A stretch of DNA of 64,000 nt from Desulfuromonas soudanensis (GTDB taxonomy: Bacteria; Desulfobacterota; Desulfuromonadia; Desulfuromonadales; WTL), in the NCBI RefSeq assembly GCF_001278055.1, contig NZ_CP010802.1, positions 1,178,001-1,242,000 on the forward strand, in the 5' to 3' direction. The translations under genes and the position numbers were made by a program. Below the pieces are notes generated by a model. That model ran no database searches. It was not told where the DNA came from and saw only the letters and a program-made list of their open reading frames with translations. Positions 53,216 through 64,000 of this stretch are shown one piece after another (within the stretch, counting starts at the first letter, position 1; each line of letters opens with the position of its first letter).

Positions 53216-54556
53216 TCAGGTTCCCTTCTCCGGGTCCCCTCTTTCATCGGCACTTCGATGCCGCACCTCCTCCCAGTAGCGCATCCTCTCGCTGATCATC
53301 TTTTCGTACCCCCGCTGGCTGGGACGGTAAAAGCGCCGTCCCCGCAGCCTCTCGGGGAGATACTCCTGAGGGGTGAACCCGTCCCGGTCGTCGTGGGCGT
53401 AGCTGTACCCCCGGCCGTAGCCGAGGTCCTTCATCAGTGCCGTCGGGGCGTTGCGAATGTGGAGGGGGATCGGCAGCGCCCCGCTCCTGCGGACCTCGGA
53501 GAGGGCTTCGTTGATTCCGAGGTAGGCGGCGTTGCTCTTGGGGGCGGTGGCCAGGTAGGTCACCGCCTGCCCGAGATTGATGCGTCCTTCGGGCATGCCG
53601 ACGAAGTGCACCGCCTGCTGGGCGGCGATGGCGAGCTGCAGAGCCCGGGGGTCGGCATTCCCCACATCCTCCGAGGCGAAGATTACCAGGCGCCGGGCGA
53701 TGAAGAGCGGATCTTCGCCGGCCTCGATCATCCGGGCCAGGTAGTAGAGGGCGCCGTCCGGGTCCGAGCCGCGCATGCTCTTGATGAAGGCGGAGATGGT
53801 GTTGTAGTGCTCTTCGGCCCCCTTGTCGTAAAGAAGGGCCTTTTGCTGCAGCGCCTCCTGCATCGTCTCCAGGGTGATCCGCTTTCCGACGACCGTCGCC
53901 GCCGCCACCTCCAGGGTGTTGAGGGCCACCCGGGCGTCGCCGTGGGCCTGCCCGGCGAGAAAGGCGAGGGCGTCGTCGTCGGCCTCCAGTTGGAGGTCAC
54001 CGAGGCCCCGGGGTTCAGCCAGAGCCCGGCGCAGCAGGACCTCGATCTCCGGGGGCTCCAGCGGATGGAGAACGAAAACCCGCGAGCGGGAGAGGAGGGC
54101 AGAGTTGACCTCGAAGGAGGGATTTTCCGTGGTGGCGCCGATGAGGATGATCTCCCCCCTTTCGACGGCGGGGAGGAAGGCGTCCTGCTGGGCCTTGTTG
54201 AAACGATGGATTTCGTCGACGAAGAGCAGGGTCGTGCGGCCGTGGTAGGCCTTCTCCTGCTTGGCCTCGGCCAGGAGTTCCCGCACCTCCTTGACTCCCT
54301 GCAGGACGGCGGAAAAGGCGGCGAAATTGCTGCGGGTCGAACGGGCAATGACCCTGGCGAGGGTTGTTTTCCCCGTTCCCGGCGGTCCCCAGAGGATGAC
54401 CGAGCTCACCTGGTCGGATTCGATGAGCCGCCGCAGCAGCTTCCCCTCGCCGATGAGGTGGCGCTGGCCGACAACCTCGTCGAGAGTGCGGGGGCGCAGA
54501 CGTTCAGCCAGCGGGGTCCCCTTGGCGTCGGGAAAATCCTGGTCGAAAAGTTTCAT
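53216..54556 (-). CDS. rarA: RarA/MgsA replication-associated recombination ATPase
   Basis: A 446-residue AAA+ clamp-loader-like protein: Walker [28 protein letters not shown], and the C-terminal MgsA segment [11 protein letters not shown]...[13 protein letters not shown]. Acts at stalled replication forks. Converges with the deaminase gene and is divergent from nadK. Confidence 0.96.
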   Translation of the reverse strand: MKLFDQDFPDAKGTPLAERLRPRTLDEVVGQRHLIGEGKLLRRLIESDQVSSVILWGPPGTGKTTLARVIARSTRSNFAAFSAVLQGVKEVRELLAEAKQEKAYHGRTTLLFVDEIHRFNKAQQDAFLPAVERGEIILIGATTENPSFEVNSALLSRSRVFVLHPLEPPEIEVLLRRALAEPRGLGDLQLEADDDALAFLAGQAHGDARVALNTLEVAAATVVGKRITLETMQEALQQKALLYDKGAEEHYNTISAFIKSMRGSDPDGALYYLARMIEAGEDPLFIARRLVIFASEDVGNADPRALQLAIAAQQAVHFVGMPEGRINLGQAVTYLATAPKSNAAYLGINEALSEVRRSGALPIPLHIRNAPTALMKDLGYGRGYSYAHDDRDGFTPQEYLPERLRGRRFYRPSQRGYEKMISERMRYWEEVRHRSADERGDPEKGT

Positions 54557-54722
54557 GGCTTTGATTCCCGGGGGAAGAAGGAAGGAGCGGGCGGACTGGC
54601 GGCGATTTTACCACGCTCCGCTCTTCCTCACAAGGCCTGTGGTCCGTAAGCCTTTGAAAGCGATGGACTTTGCCACGCCGGTATGATAGCTTCCGCAACG
54701 GGTGGACCCTGGAGGACTGGGC

Positions 54723-55577
54723 ATGAAACGAGTAGGGCTCTATATCAAACGGACCAATCCCGATGCCGTCGAGGTGGCGCGGGAGGTTTCCCGCTGGCTG
54801 CAGCAGCGCGGCATCGAAGTCCTCCCCGAACAGTCCCTGGCGGACGCCCTGGGGGGGATCCAGGGGTATCCCGAGGGGGCCATTCCGGGGATGGTCAACA
54901 TGATCATTGTCCTGGGGGGAGACGGCACCCTGATTTCAGTGGCCCGCAATGTCGGAGATCTGCGGACCCCGATTCTCGGGGTCAATCTCGGCAGCCTCGG
55001 TTTCCTGACCGAGGTCACCCTCGCCGAGCTCTATCAGGTCCTCGCCCAGGTGGTGCGGGGTCAATTCACCGTCACCAGCCGCATGATGCTCGACGCCGTG
55101 GTCCGCCGCGACGGAACGGAGGTCGGCCGTCATCGGGTCCTCAACGACGTCGTCATCAACAAGGGGGCCCTGGCGCGAATCATTGACATGGAAGCCTGGG
55201 TCGACGACTCCTATCTGACCACCTTCAAGGCCGACGGGCTGATCATCGCCACTCCCACCGGATCCACCGCCTACAATCTGGCCGCCGGCGGTCCGATCAT
55301 CTACCCGGGCCTGCACTGTCTGGTGATCTCGCCGATCTGTCCCCACATGCTCACCAATCGGCCGATCATCGTCTCCGACAAGGCGGTCATCCGGGTCGAG
55401 GTGAAATTCCATGATGAGGATGTGGTCCTCACCGCCGACGGCCAGGTCGGGATGCCGCTCAAAGGGGGGGACGTGGTCGAGTTGCGCAAGTCGAAAAGCA
55501 GCACGCTTCTGATCAAGAGTCCCTCCAAGGATTATTTCGAGGTCCTCCGCACCAAGCTGCGCTGGGGAGAACGCTAG
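54723..55577 (+). CDS. nadK: NAD kinase
   Basis: A 284-residue ATP-NAD kinase. GGDGTLISVAR (catalytic aspartate), GVNLGSLGFLTE, LNDVVINKG and TPTGSTAYNLAAGGPI are all present. Makes NADP. Start at 54723 has GGAGG. recN follows 53 bp downstream. Confidence 0.97.
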   Translation: MKRVGLYIKRTNPDAVEVAREVSRWLQQRGIEVLPEQSLADALGGIQGYPEGAIPGMVNMIIVLGGDGTLISVARNVGDLRTPILGVNLGSLGFLTEVTLAELYQVLAQVVRGQFTVTSRMMLDAVVRRDGTEVGRHRVLNDVVINKGALARIIDMEAWVDDSYLTTFKADGLIIATPTGSTAYNLAAGGPIIYPGLHCLVISPICPHMLTNRPIIVSDKAVIRVEVKFHDEDVVLTADGQVGMPLKGGDVVELRKSKSSTLLIKSPSKDYFEVLRTKLRWGER

Positions 55578-55630
55578 GCACTGGGGCGATTTGGCTGCAT
55601 CTTTGATTCGACCTTTTTCGGGGAACGGGC

Positions 55631-57298
55631 ATGCTCACGGATCTGAGTATCAAAAACTTTGCAATCATCGACCGCCTCCATGTCAATTTCGGACCGGGCT
55701 TCAATGTGCTGACGGGTGAAACCGGAGCCGGCAAGTCGATTATCATCGACGCCGTCGGCCTGCTGCTCGGCGACCGGGCACGGCCGGACCTGATCCGCAC
55801 CGGGGAAGAGGAGGCGGTCGTCGAGGCGCTCTTCGATCTCTCGGCCCTCCCCGAGCTCCGGCAGGAATTGGTGGACGGGGGATTTGAAGGGGGGGATGAG
55901 CTTTTGGTCAAGCGGGTGATCGCCCGTTCCGGGAAAAACCGCATCTATCTGAACGGCTCCCTGGCCAGGCTCACCCAGCTCCAGTCCCTGACGGCCCGCC
56001 TGGTGACCATCTACGGTCAGCACGAACACCAGAGTCTGCAGCGAACCGACACCCACCTCTCCCTCCTTGACGATTTTGCCGTGCTCGGTTCCGAAGTTGA
56101 CGCCTACCAGCGCCTTTATCGGGAAGTCCAGGAAATCGAAGGGCGCATCGCCCAGTTGTCCGCCGCCGAGCGGGACCGCCAGCAGCGCCTCGACCTTCTC
56201 TCCTATCAGGGGCAGGAAATCGCCGCGGCCAATCTGCGTCCCGGCGAGGAAGAGGAGCTGACGGCCGAGCGCCTGCTGCTGCAGAACGCAGGACGCCTTT
56301 CCCTCGCCACGGAGGAGGGGTACGATGTCCTCTACGGCGCCGAGGAGGCCGTGTGCGGTCGTCTCGACGCCGTCGCCTCCTCCCTTGAATCGCTCTCCAC
56401 CGTCGCCCCCCTTCTCGGCACCCTGGCCGAAACCGTCCGCAATGCCCTTTTTTCTCTGGAGGATGTGGCGACCCAACTCCGCGATTACGCGGCTCGGCTC
56501 TTTTTCGACCCCGAGCGTCAGGGGGCTGTGGAGGGGCGCCTGGCACTCCTGGCCACCCTGAAACGCAAATATGCACCGACGGTAGAGGAAATTCTCGCGC
56601 TCCAGGAGAGAATCGACCTCGAGCTCGAGGACCTCTCCGACATGGAGGCCACAAGGGAGGCGGCGGGAAAGAAGTTGGCCGAGCTCAGGGGCCGGCTCCT
56701 CGACTGCGGCGGCGTCATTTCTTCGCGGCGACGGGAGGCGGGGTTACGCCTGGGAACGGCCGTCGCCGCCGAACTCAAAGATCTGGCGATGCCCAAGGCC
56801 CTCTTTCAGATGCATTTTTTCCCTCTCCCGGAACCGGGACCCCAGGGCCTCGAACGGGGCGAATTCTACCTGGCACCCAACCCCGGGGAAGAACCGAAGC
56901 CGTTGGCCTGGATCGCATCGGGGGGGGAATTGTCGCGCATCATGCTCGCCCTGCGCCGGGCGGCGCCGGACGGCGAAAGTCCCCCTTGTCTCGTTTTCGA
57001 TGAGGTGGATGCCGGCATCGGCGGGATTGCGGCCACGGCTGTCGGCGAAAAACTGCACAAGGTGGCGCAGGAATTGCAGGTTTTGTGCGTCACCCACCTC
57101 CCCCAGGTGGCCGCCTATGCCGACAGTCATTATCGGGTCGAAAAGCGCGAGGAGGGGGGGCGAACCTTCACCGCCCTCTCCCGCCTTCGGGGGGACGAGC
57201 GGGTCCTGGAGATGGCCCGCATGCTCGGCGGCGCCCAGATCACCGAGCGTACCCTCGATCACGCCCGGGAGCTCATCGGTCTTTCAGGTCCCGGGTGA
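55631..57298 (+). CDS. recN: DNA repair protein RecN
   Basis: A 555-residue SMC-like ATPase: Walker A TGETGAGKSIIID, long central coiled coil, ABC signature SGGELSRIMLAL, Walker B CLVFDEVDAGIGG and CVTHLPQVAAYAD. Works at double-strand breaks. Usual nadK-recN order. Confidence 0.96.
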   Translation: MLTDLSIKNFAIIDRLHVNFGPGFNVLTGETGAGKSIIIDAVGLLLGDRARPDLIRTGEEEAVVEALFDLSALPELRQELVDGGFEGGDELLVKRVIARSGKNRIYLNGSLARLTQLQSLTARLVTIYGQHEHQSLQRTDTHLSLLDDFAVLGSEVDAYQRLYREVQEIEGRIAQLSAAERDRQQRLDLLSYQGQEIAAANLRPGEEEELTAERLLLQNAGRLSLATEEGYDVLYGAEEAVCGRLDAVASSLESLSTVAPLLGTLAETVRNALFSLEDVATQLRDYAARLFFDPERQGAVEGRLALLATLKRKYAPTVEEILALQERIDLELEDLSDMEATREAAGKKLAELRGRLLDCGGVISSRRREAGLRLGTAVAAELKDLAMPKALFQMHFFPLPEPGPQGLERGEFYLAPNPGEEPKPLAWIASGGELSRIMLALRRAAPDGESPPCLVFDEVDAGIGGIAATAVGEKLHKVAQELQVLCVTHLPQVAAYADSHYRVEKREEGGRTFTALSRLRGDERVLEMARMLGGAQITERTLDHARELIGLSGPG

Positions 57299-57357
57299 TT
57301 CAACGCTTTGCTATCCTTTGCCGGTTCGCAGGGACCGCTTTTTTGGGGTAAAAAATC

Positions 57358-57810
57358 ATGGTTCGCAGAGCGCGTATTCCCGATGCCAAGGCCATTCACA
57401 AGCTGCTGATCACCTATGCCAAGGACGGGATGATGCTCTCGCGGTCTCTTTCGGAGATCTATGAAGCCATCCGCGACTTTTACGTCTTCGAGGGACCGGA
57501 CGGCACGGTGGTCGGTACGGTCTGTCTTCATATCTGCTGGGAAGATCTCGCCGAGGTGCGATCCCTGGCCGTGGCCGAAGAGTCGGGTGGCCGCGGGATC
57601 GGCCGGCAGCTGGTAGAAAAATGTCTGGAGGAGGCGCGGGATCTCGGTCTGAAGAGGGTCTTCGCCCTGACCTACAAACCGCTCTTTTTCCAGAAACTCG
57701 GATTCGGCGAGATCGAGAAGGCGGAGCTGCCGCACAAGATCTGGAGTGACTGTATCAAGTGCGCCAAGTTTCCCGAATGCGACGAGACTGCGGTGCGCAT
57801 CGACTTTTAG
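57358..57810 (+). CDS. GNAT N-acetyltransferase, ArgA-like
   Basis: A 150-residue GNAT enzyme. RSLAVAEESGGRGIGRQLVE is the acetyl-CoA loop. The start MVRRARIPDAKAIHKLL and the C-terminal IKCAKFPECDETAV match the short stand-alone N-acetylglutamate synthases found in deltaproteobacteria, which begin arginine synthesis. argJ lies in the same window. A different acyl acceptor cannot be ruled out. Confidence 0.87.
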   Translation: MVRRARIPDAKAIHKLLITYAKDGMMLSRSLSEIYEAIRDFYVFEGPDGTVVGTVCLHICWEDLAEVRSLAVAEESGGRGIGRQLVEKCLEEARDLGLKRVFALTYKPLFFQKLGFGEIEKAELPHKIWSDCIKCAKFPECDETAVRIDF

Positions 57811-57898
57811 TCCCCGTTATTTCGCGGCGCCCCGGGGCGAAAATACGTTCCGGCCGCCTCTGCCGGAGGTGTCTGGTGCGGGCGGATTGATTAAAAAC

Positions 57899-57927
57899 TT
57901 GACAAAACCCTTGGTTTTCTTTTAAAA
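57899..57927 (+). promoter_or_regulatory. Sigma-70 promoter of the M23 peptidase
   Basis: TTGACA and TTAAAA are 17 bp apart, followed by a leader of about 110 bases. Confidence 0.6.
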
Positions 57928-58044
57928 AGATCAACTGTCGGAGCCTTTTTCGGGCAAGGGCGGGGTCCCGGTCTGTTCGCTGTTCCGGTTTTCCCGACGA
58001 CTTTTTTTGTAAGTTCTGCGGGTTTAATGAAACAGGAGGGCCTT

Positions 58045-58914
58045 TTGTCCGCCAAGAAGTTTACGATACTGATCATTCCCGAAGGATCGCATCGGGTTCG
58101 GCGCCTCAGCATCAAGCGCGGAGTCCTGCAGACGGTTCTCGGCACCCTGGTGGTCTGCGGCCTGGGGGTTCTCCTCCTGGTGGCCGACTACGTGCGTACC
58201 AACCTCGACAGCAATGAACTGCAGCGTCTCCAGGCGGAAAATCGCAGTCAGCAGAAGGATCTCTGGGTCCTCTCCGCCAGCCTTGAGGATCTGCGCAAGG
58301 AAATGGTCGTTCTGTCGCAGAACGATGCCAAGGTCCGGGTCATGGCCCAGCTTTCCAAGCCCCGCACCGACAGCCTGGCCGGCGTCGGAGGGCCTCCGGA
58401 AGAAGATATTCCGACGGAATTCACCGCCTTGCAGCAGCAGATCGACGAGATCCGCCAGGCCATCGATCTGCGGCGGGAAAGTCAGGAGGAAATCCAGGGT
58501 TTTCTCAACGACCAGCGCTCCCTTCTGGCCGCCAAACCGAAGGGATGGCCGGTCAAGGGTTGGCTGACCTCCAATTTCGGCATGCGCAACTCCCCCTTCA
58601 CCGGGCGATTGAAGATGCATGAGGGGCTCGATATCGCCGCCCGCACCGGTACTCCCGTCTATGCCAGTGCCGACGGCATTGTCAGTCAGTCCGAGACGGC
58701 GCCGGGTTACGGCAAGTTGGTGGTCATCGATCACGGATACGGCTACAAGACGTACTATGCCCACAACTCGAAGATCTTCGTTAAGGTCGGGCAGCGGGTC
58801 AAGCGCGGCGATCAGGTCGCGGCCGTCGGCAACACCGGCAGTTCCACCGGGTCCCACCTTCACTACGAGGTGCGGCGAAACGGCGTCCCCCTCAATCCGC
58901 ATAAATACATCTAG
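58045..58914 (+). CDS. M23-family metallopeptidase, membrane anchored
   Basis: A 289-residue protein. One helix (about 29-48, VCGLGVLLLVADYVR) is followed by a coiled coil (60-150) and a LytM/M23 domain (about 180-285) with the zinc ligands in SNFGMRNSPF...HEGLDIAA and SHLHYEVR. It is a peptidoglycan endopeptidase or an activator of one. The TTG at 58045 stands 5 bases after AGGAGG and is preferred; an ATG at 58027 would add six residues but has no ribosome site. Confidence 0.9.
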   Translation: MSAKKFTILIIPEGSHRVRRLSIKRGVLQTVLGTLVVCGLGVLLLVADYVRTNLDSNELQRLQAENRSQQKDLWVLSASLEDLRKEMVVLSQNDAKVRVMAQLSKPRTDSLAGVGGPPEEDIPTEFTALQQQIDEIRQAIDLRRESQEEIQGFLNDQRSLLAAKPKGWPVKGWLTSNFGMRNSPFTGRLKMHEGLDIAARTGTPVYASADGIVSQSETAPGYGKLVVIDHGYGYKTYYAHNSKIFVKVGQRVKRGDQVAAVGNTGSSTGSHLHYEVRRNGVPLNPHKYI

Positions 58915-58934
58915 GAATCCCCGCTTCCCTTGGT

Positions 58935-58963
58935 AAAAAAGCCCCGGTTCTCCGGGGCTTTTT
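58935..58963 (+). terminator. Terminator after the M23 peptidase
   Basis: AAAAAA, GCCCCGG-TTCT-CCGGGGC, TTTTT: a 7-bp perfect stem with A and T tracts. Confidence 0.9.
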
Positions 58964-58999
58964 GCGTTTTTGCGCCCCGGCTGCCACACCTCTTTGTCC

Positions 59000-59028
59000 T
59001 TGTCGGTGCGGTCGGGTTGTGTTAAGAT
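59000..59028 (+). promoter_or_regulatory. Possible sigma-70 promoter of secA
   Basis: TTGTCG and TAAGAT separated by 17 bp, 90 bp before the secA start. Confidence 0.5.
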
Positions 59029-59118
59029 TCCATGCTTTTAGCGGGTCTTTTCAGAGGTTGCCGACGTTGGCCGGCGGCCAGATTTTCCCTGGACGAATAA
59101 CCACACGGAGCCTTTTGC

Positions 59119-61809
<2,691 letters not shown>

Positions 61810-61846
61810 TCGGCCCGACGGCCATTTGCCCAGGGAGTGTCAATTC

Positions 61847-63046
61847 ATGGATCAGGGGATGATCAAAGGGGTGCAGGGTTTTCGCTTCGCCACCCGTCCG
61901 GCGGGGATCCGCAAGGCCGGCCGGACCGATCTGGCATTGATTTTTTCCGAAGTCCCGGCCCTCTGTGCCGGGGTGTTCACCACCAACAAGGTGGTGGCGG
62001 CGCCGGTGACCCTCACCGCTCCCCGCATCCGCCGGGGAGAGTGCCAGGCGATTCTGGTCAACAGCGGCAACGCCAACGCCTGTACCGGAGAGCCGGGGCT
62101 GCAGAACGCCCGACGCTGCGGTGATCTTGCGGCCCGGGCCCTCGGAATAGACCCGGAGCTGGTGGCGGTCTCCTCGACGGGGGTCATCGGCGCTCCGCTG
62201 CCGATGGACCGCTTCGAGGAGCATGTGCCCCTTCTGGCCGCCGACCTGGCGGCCGACGGGGCGATGGCCGTGGCCGAGGCGATCATGACCACCGACTCCT
62301 TCCCCAAGGTGTCGGCGGCGCAGGGGGAGGCGGGGGGACGCCCCTACACCATTCTCGGGGTGGCCAAGGGGGCGGGGATGATTCATCCCAACATGGCGAC
62401 GATGCTCGCCTTTGTGCTCACCGATGCCGCCGTGGAGCCAGCTCTCCTCGATCAGGCGCTGCGGCAGGGGGTCGATCTCTCCTTCAACAGCATTACCGTC
62501 GACCGCGACACCTCCACCAACGACATGGTTCTGGTGCTGGCCAACGGGCTGGCCGCCAACCCGGTCATTTGCCGCGGCACTCCGGAAGGGGAGGCCTTCG
62601 CCGCCGAATTGAACGCCATCCTCCTCGATCTGGCCAAAATGATCGTTCGCGACGGCGAGGGGGCGACCAAACTCGTGGAAATCCGTGTCCGGGGAGCGGT
62701 TAGCTACGGCGAGGCTCGGCAGGCCGCCTGCAGCGTCGCCACCTCCAACCTGGTGAAGACCGCCTTTTTCGGCGAGGACGCCAACTGGGGGCGGATCATC
62801 GCCGCCGTCGGCTACTCCGGGGCCGAGGTCGACCCGGAGAAGATCGACATCCTTTTCGGCGACGTGCAGGTGGTGAGGAACGGCCTGACCACCGGCAAGG
62901 AACTCGAAGAGCGGGCGACGGCGATCCTCAAAACCCCCGAATTCACCGTCACCGTCGATCTTCATCTCGGCGACGGCGCAGCCTCCTACTACACCTCGGA
63001 CCTGACCTACGACTACGTCAAAATCAACGCCGCCTATCGAACTTGA
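61847..63046 (+). CDS. argJ: Glutamate N-acetyltransferase ArgJ
   Basis: A 399-residue ornithine/glutamate acetyltransferase that recycles acetyl groups in arginine synthesis. The self-cleaving site is KGAGMIHPNMATML (threonine nucleophile). TTNKVVAAPV, NSGNANACTG, STGVIG and TAFFGEDANWGR are family motifs. ATG at 61847 is preferred; a TTG seven codons earlier is possible. Confidence 0.97.
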   Translation: MDQGMIKGVQGFRFATRPAGIRKAGRTDLALIFSEVPALCAGVFTTNKVVAAPVTLTAPRIRRGECQAILVNSGNANACTGEPGLQNARRCGDLAARALGIDPELVAVSSTGVIGAPLPMDRFEEHVPLLAADLAADGAMAVAEAIMTTDSFPKVSAAQGEAGGRPYTILGVAKGAGMIHPNMATMLAFVLTDAAVEPALLDQALRQGVDLSFNSITVDRDTSTNDMVLVLANGLAANPVICRGTPEGEAFAAELNAILLDLAKMIVRDGEGATKLVEIRVRGAVSYGEARQAACSVATSNLVKTAFFGEDANWGRIIAAVGYSGAEVDPEKIDILFGDVQVVRNGLTTGKELEERATAILKTPEFTVTVDLHLGDGAASYYTSDLTYDYVKINAAYRT

Positions 63047-63116
63047 ATCCGGCCGGGAGCGTCAGGGCTCCCCCGAGCCCTGACGCCTCTCCCGCCGATT
63101 TTCGGACTCTGCGATC

Positions 63117-63788
63117 ATGGATTCTCCCGCCCGCTTCATCGACCACACCCTGCTCAAGGCCGAGACCACTTCCGCCCAGATCCGTCTCCTCTGCGAGGAG
63201 GCGGTGGAGTACGGTTTTGCCTCGGTGTGCCTTCCGCCGTCCTTTGTCCCCCTCGCCGCCGATCTGCTCTACGGCTCTTCCGTGGCCGTCGGCACCGTAG
63301 TCGGATTCCCCCTGGGGTACTCGGCCGCCGCCGTCAAGGTTTTTGAGACCGCCGAGGCGGTCCGGGCCGGCGCCGGTGAAATCGACATGGTGATCGCGCT
63401 CGGCGCCGCCCGGGAAGGGCGCCTCTCGGCCGTGGAGGAGGAGATCCGTCAGCTGGTGGCGGCGGCCGCCGGAGCCAGGGTCAAGGTGATTCTCGAGTGC
63501 TGTTATCTCGACGACCCCCTCAAGGCGGCGCTCACCGAAATAGTCGTTGCCGCCGGGGCCGCTTATGTCAAGACCTCCACCGGGTTCGGTCCGGCCGGGG
63601 CCACTCTGGCCGACGTGCGCCTGCTGGCTTCCACAGCCGGGGGACGGATCGGCGTCAAGGCGGCCGGCGGCATCCGGGACCTGGGGTCTTTTCGGGAGAT
63701 GCGGGAGGCCGGTGCCACCCGGATCGGCACCAGCGCCGGAGTGGCGATCGTCGATCAATGGCTGCAATGGCGGCGGGGAGAATCCTGA
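63117..63788 (+). CDS. deoC: Deoxyribose-phosphate aldolase
   Basis: A 223-residue class I aldolase that splits 2-deoxyribose 5-phosphate into glyceraldehyde 3-phosphate and acetaldehyde. [10 protein letters not shown], the [10 protein letters not shown] strand and the Schiff-base lysine in YVKTSTGF are present. Its stop overlaps the next start (TGATG). Its acetaldehyde product could enter the same oxidation route as the AOR, though that is only inference. Confidence 0.97.
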   Translation: MDSPARFIDHTLLKAETTSAQIRLLCEEAVEYGFASVCLPPSFVPLAADLLYGSSVAVGTVVGFPLGYSAAAVKVFETAEAVRAGAGEIDMVIALGAAREGRLSAVEEEIRQLVAAAAGARVKVILECCYLDDPLKAALTEIVVAAGAAYVKTSTGFGPAGATLADVRLLASTAGGRIGVKAAGGIRDLGSFREMREAGATRIGTSAGVAIVDQWLQWRRGES

Positions 63789-64000
63789 TGGCCGGGGTCA
63801 GGCGGCGGGTGCTGCTGATCACCCTGGACGGCTGCGGCGTCGGCGCCGCTCCGGATGCCGATCTCTACGGGGACCGGGGGGCCAATACCCTGCTGCACGT
63901 CGCCGAGGCGTGTGGAGGGGTGAACCTCCCCAACCTGCAGTGCCTCGGCCTCGGCAACATCCTCCCCCTGCCGGGCGTGGCGCCGGTGAGCGCTCCGGCG
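63788..64000 (+). CDS. deoB: Phosphopentomutase (partial)
   Basis: The first 71 codons only; the gene runs off the right edge. [20 protein letters not shown] and [11 protein letters not shown] match the metal-binding start of DeoB, which interconverts ribose or deoxyribose 1- and 5-phosphates. It is coupled to deoC by a one-base overlap. Confidence 0.93.
   Translation, partial: MAGVRRRVLLITLDGCGVGAAPDADLYGDRGANTLLHVAEACGGVNLPNLQCLGLGNILPLPGVAPVSAPA

Overview
The window looks like a chromosomal segment of a GC-rich anaerobe of the Desulfuromonadales/Geobacter group. The main reasons are tungsten-type aldehyde oxidoreductase and its maturation genes, a selenocysteine formate dehydrogenase with an NrfD-type membrane subunit, several sigma-54 promoters with NtrC-type regulators, and Geobacter-style gene order. 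This placement is inferred from protein families, not from a marker gene.

Region 1 (about 1-20300) is a tungsten/molybdopterin and alcohol-oxidation island. On the minus strand it holds a MoaD/ThiS-like protein (cut by the left edge), a Nudix-MobB fusion, a radical SAM/SPASM maturase, a two-component NtrC-type system, an iron-containing alcohol dehydrogenase, moeA, the TupABC tungstate transporter and an outer-membrane porin. A small Mop protein lies on the plus strand. The porin-tupABC-moeA transcript is preceded by two tandem Moco/Tuco-type riboswitch aptamers. Diverging to the right are a second alcohol dehydrogenase behind a sigma-54 promoter, then a third aptamer, the aldehyde:ferredoxin oxidoreductase, a MoaD-like protein and a MoeB/HesA-like adenylyltransferase. 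Read together, alcohol is oxidised to aldehyde by the dehydrogenases and aldehyde to acid by the tungsten enzyme, and the cell senses pterin cofactor to control metal uptake and enzyme synthesis. Between 18200 and 20850 lies a less conserved patch: an unknown 120-residue protein, a transposase-derived protein, a ribbon-helix-helix protein with its own sigma-54 promoter and an AT-rich DUF3124 gene.

Region 2 (about 20900-35150) has an aldehyde/succinate-semialdehyde dehydrogenase, a DUF4019 protein and an RhlE-type helicase. It then has the formate dehydrogenase operon fdhA(Sec)-fdhB-fdhC-fdhD/mobA on the minus strand, divergent from a second NtrC-type regulator and membrane sensor kinase. The fdh promoter is a clear sigma-54 site.

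Region 3 (about 35150-39000) looks like a metal (probably copper) acquisition locus: a DeoR regulator fused to a NosL-like domain, TonB with hexanucleotide repeats, and an OprC-like TonB-dependent receptor.

Region 4 (about 39000-64000) is mostly housekeeping: a diguanylate cyclase, tRNA-Ala, a purine permease, a cupin, a TPR lipoprotein, purC, ppiD, the rod-shape operon mreBCD-mrdA-rodA, amrS, a nucleoside/guanine deaminase-like protein, rarA, nadK, recN, a GNAT acetyltransferase, an M23 peptidase, secA, argJ, deoC and the start of deoB.
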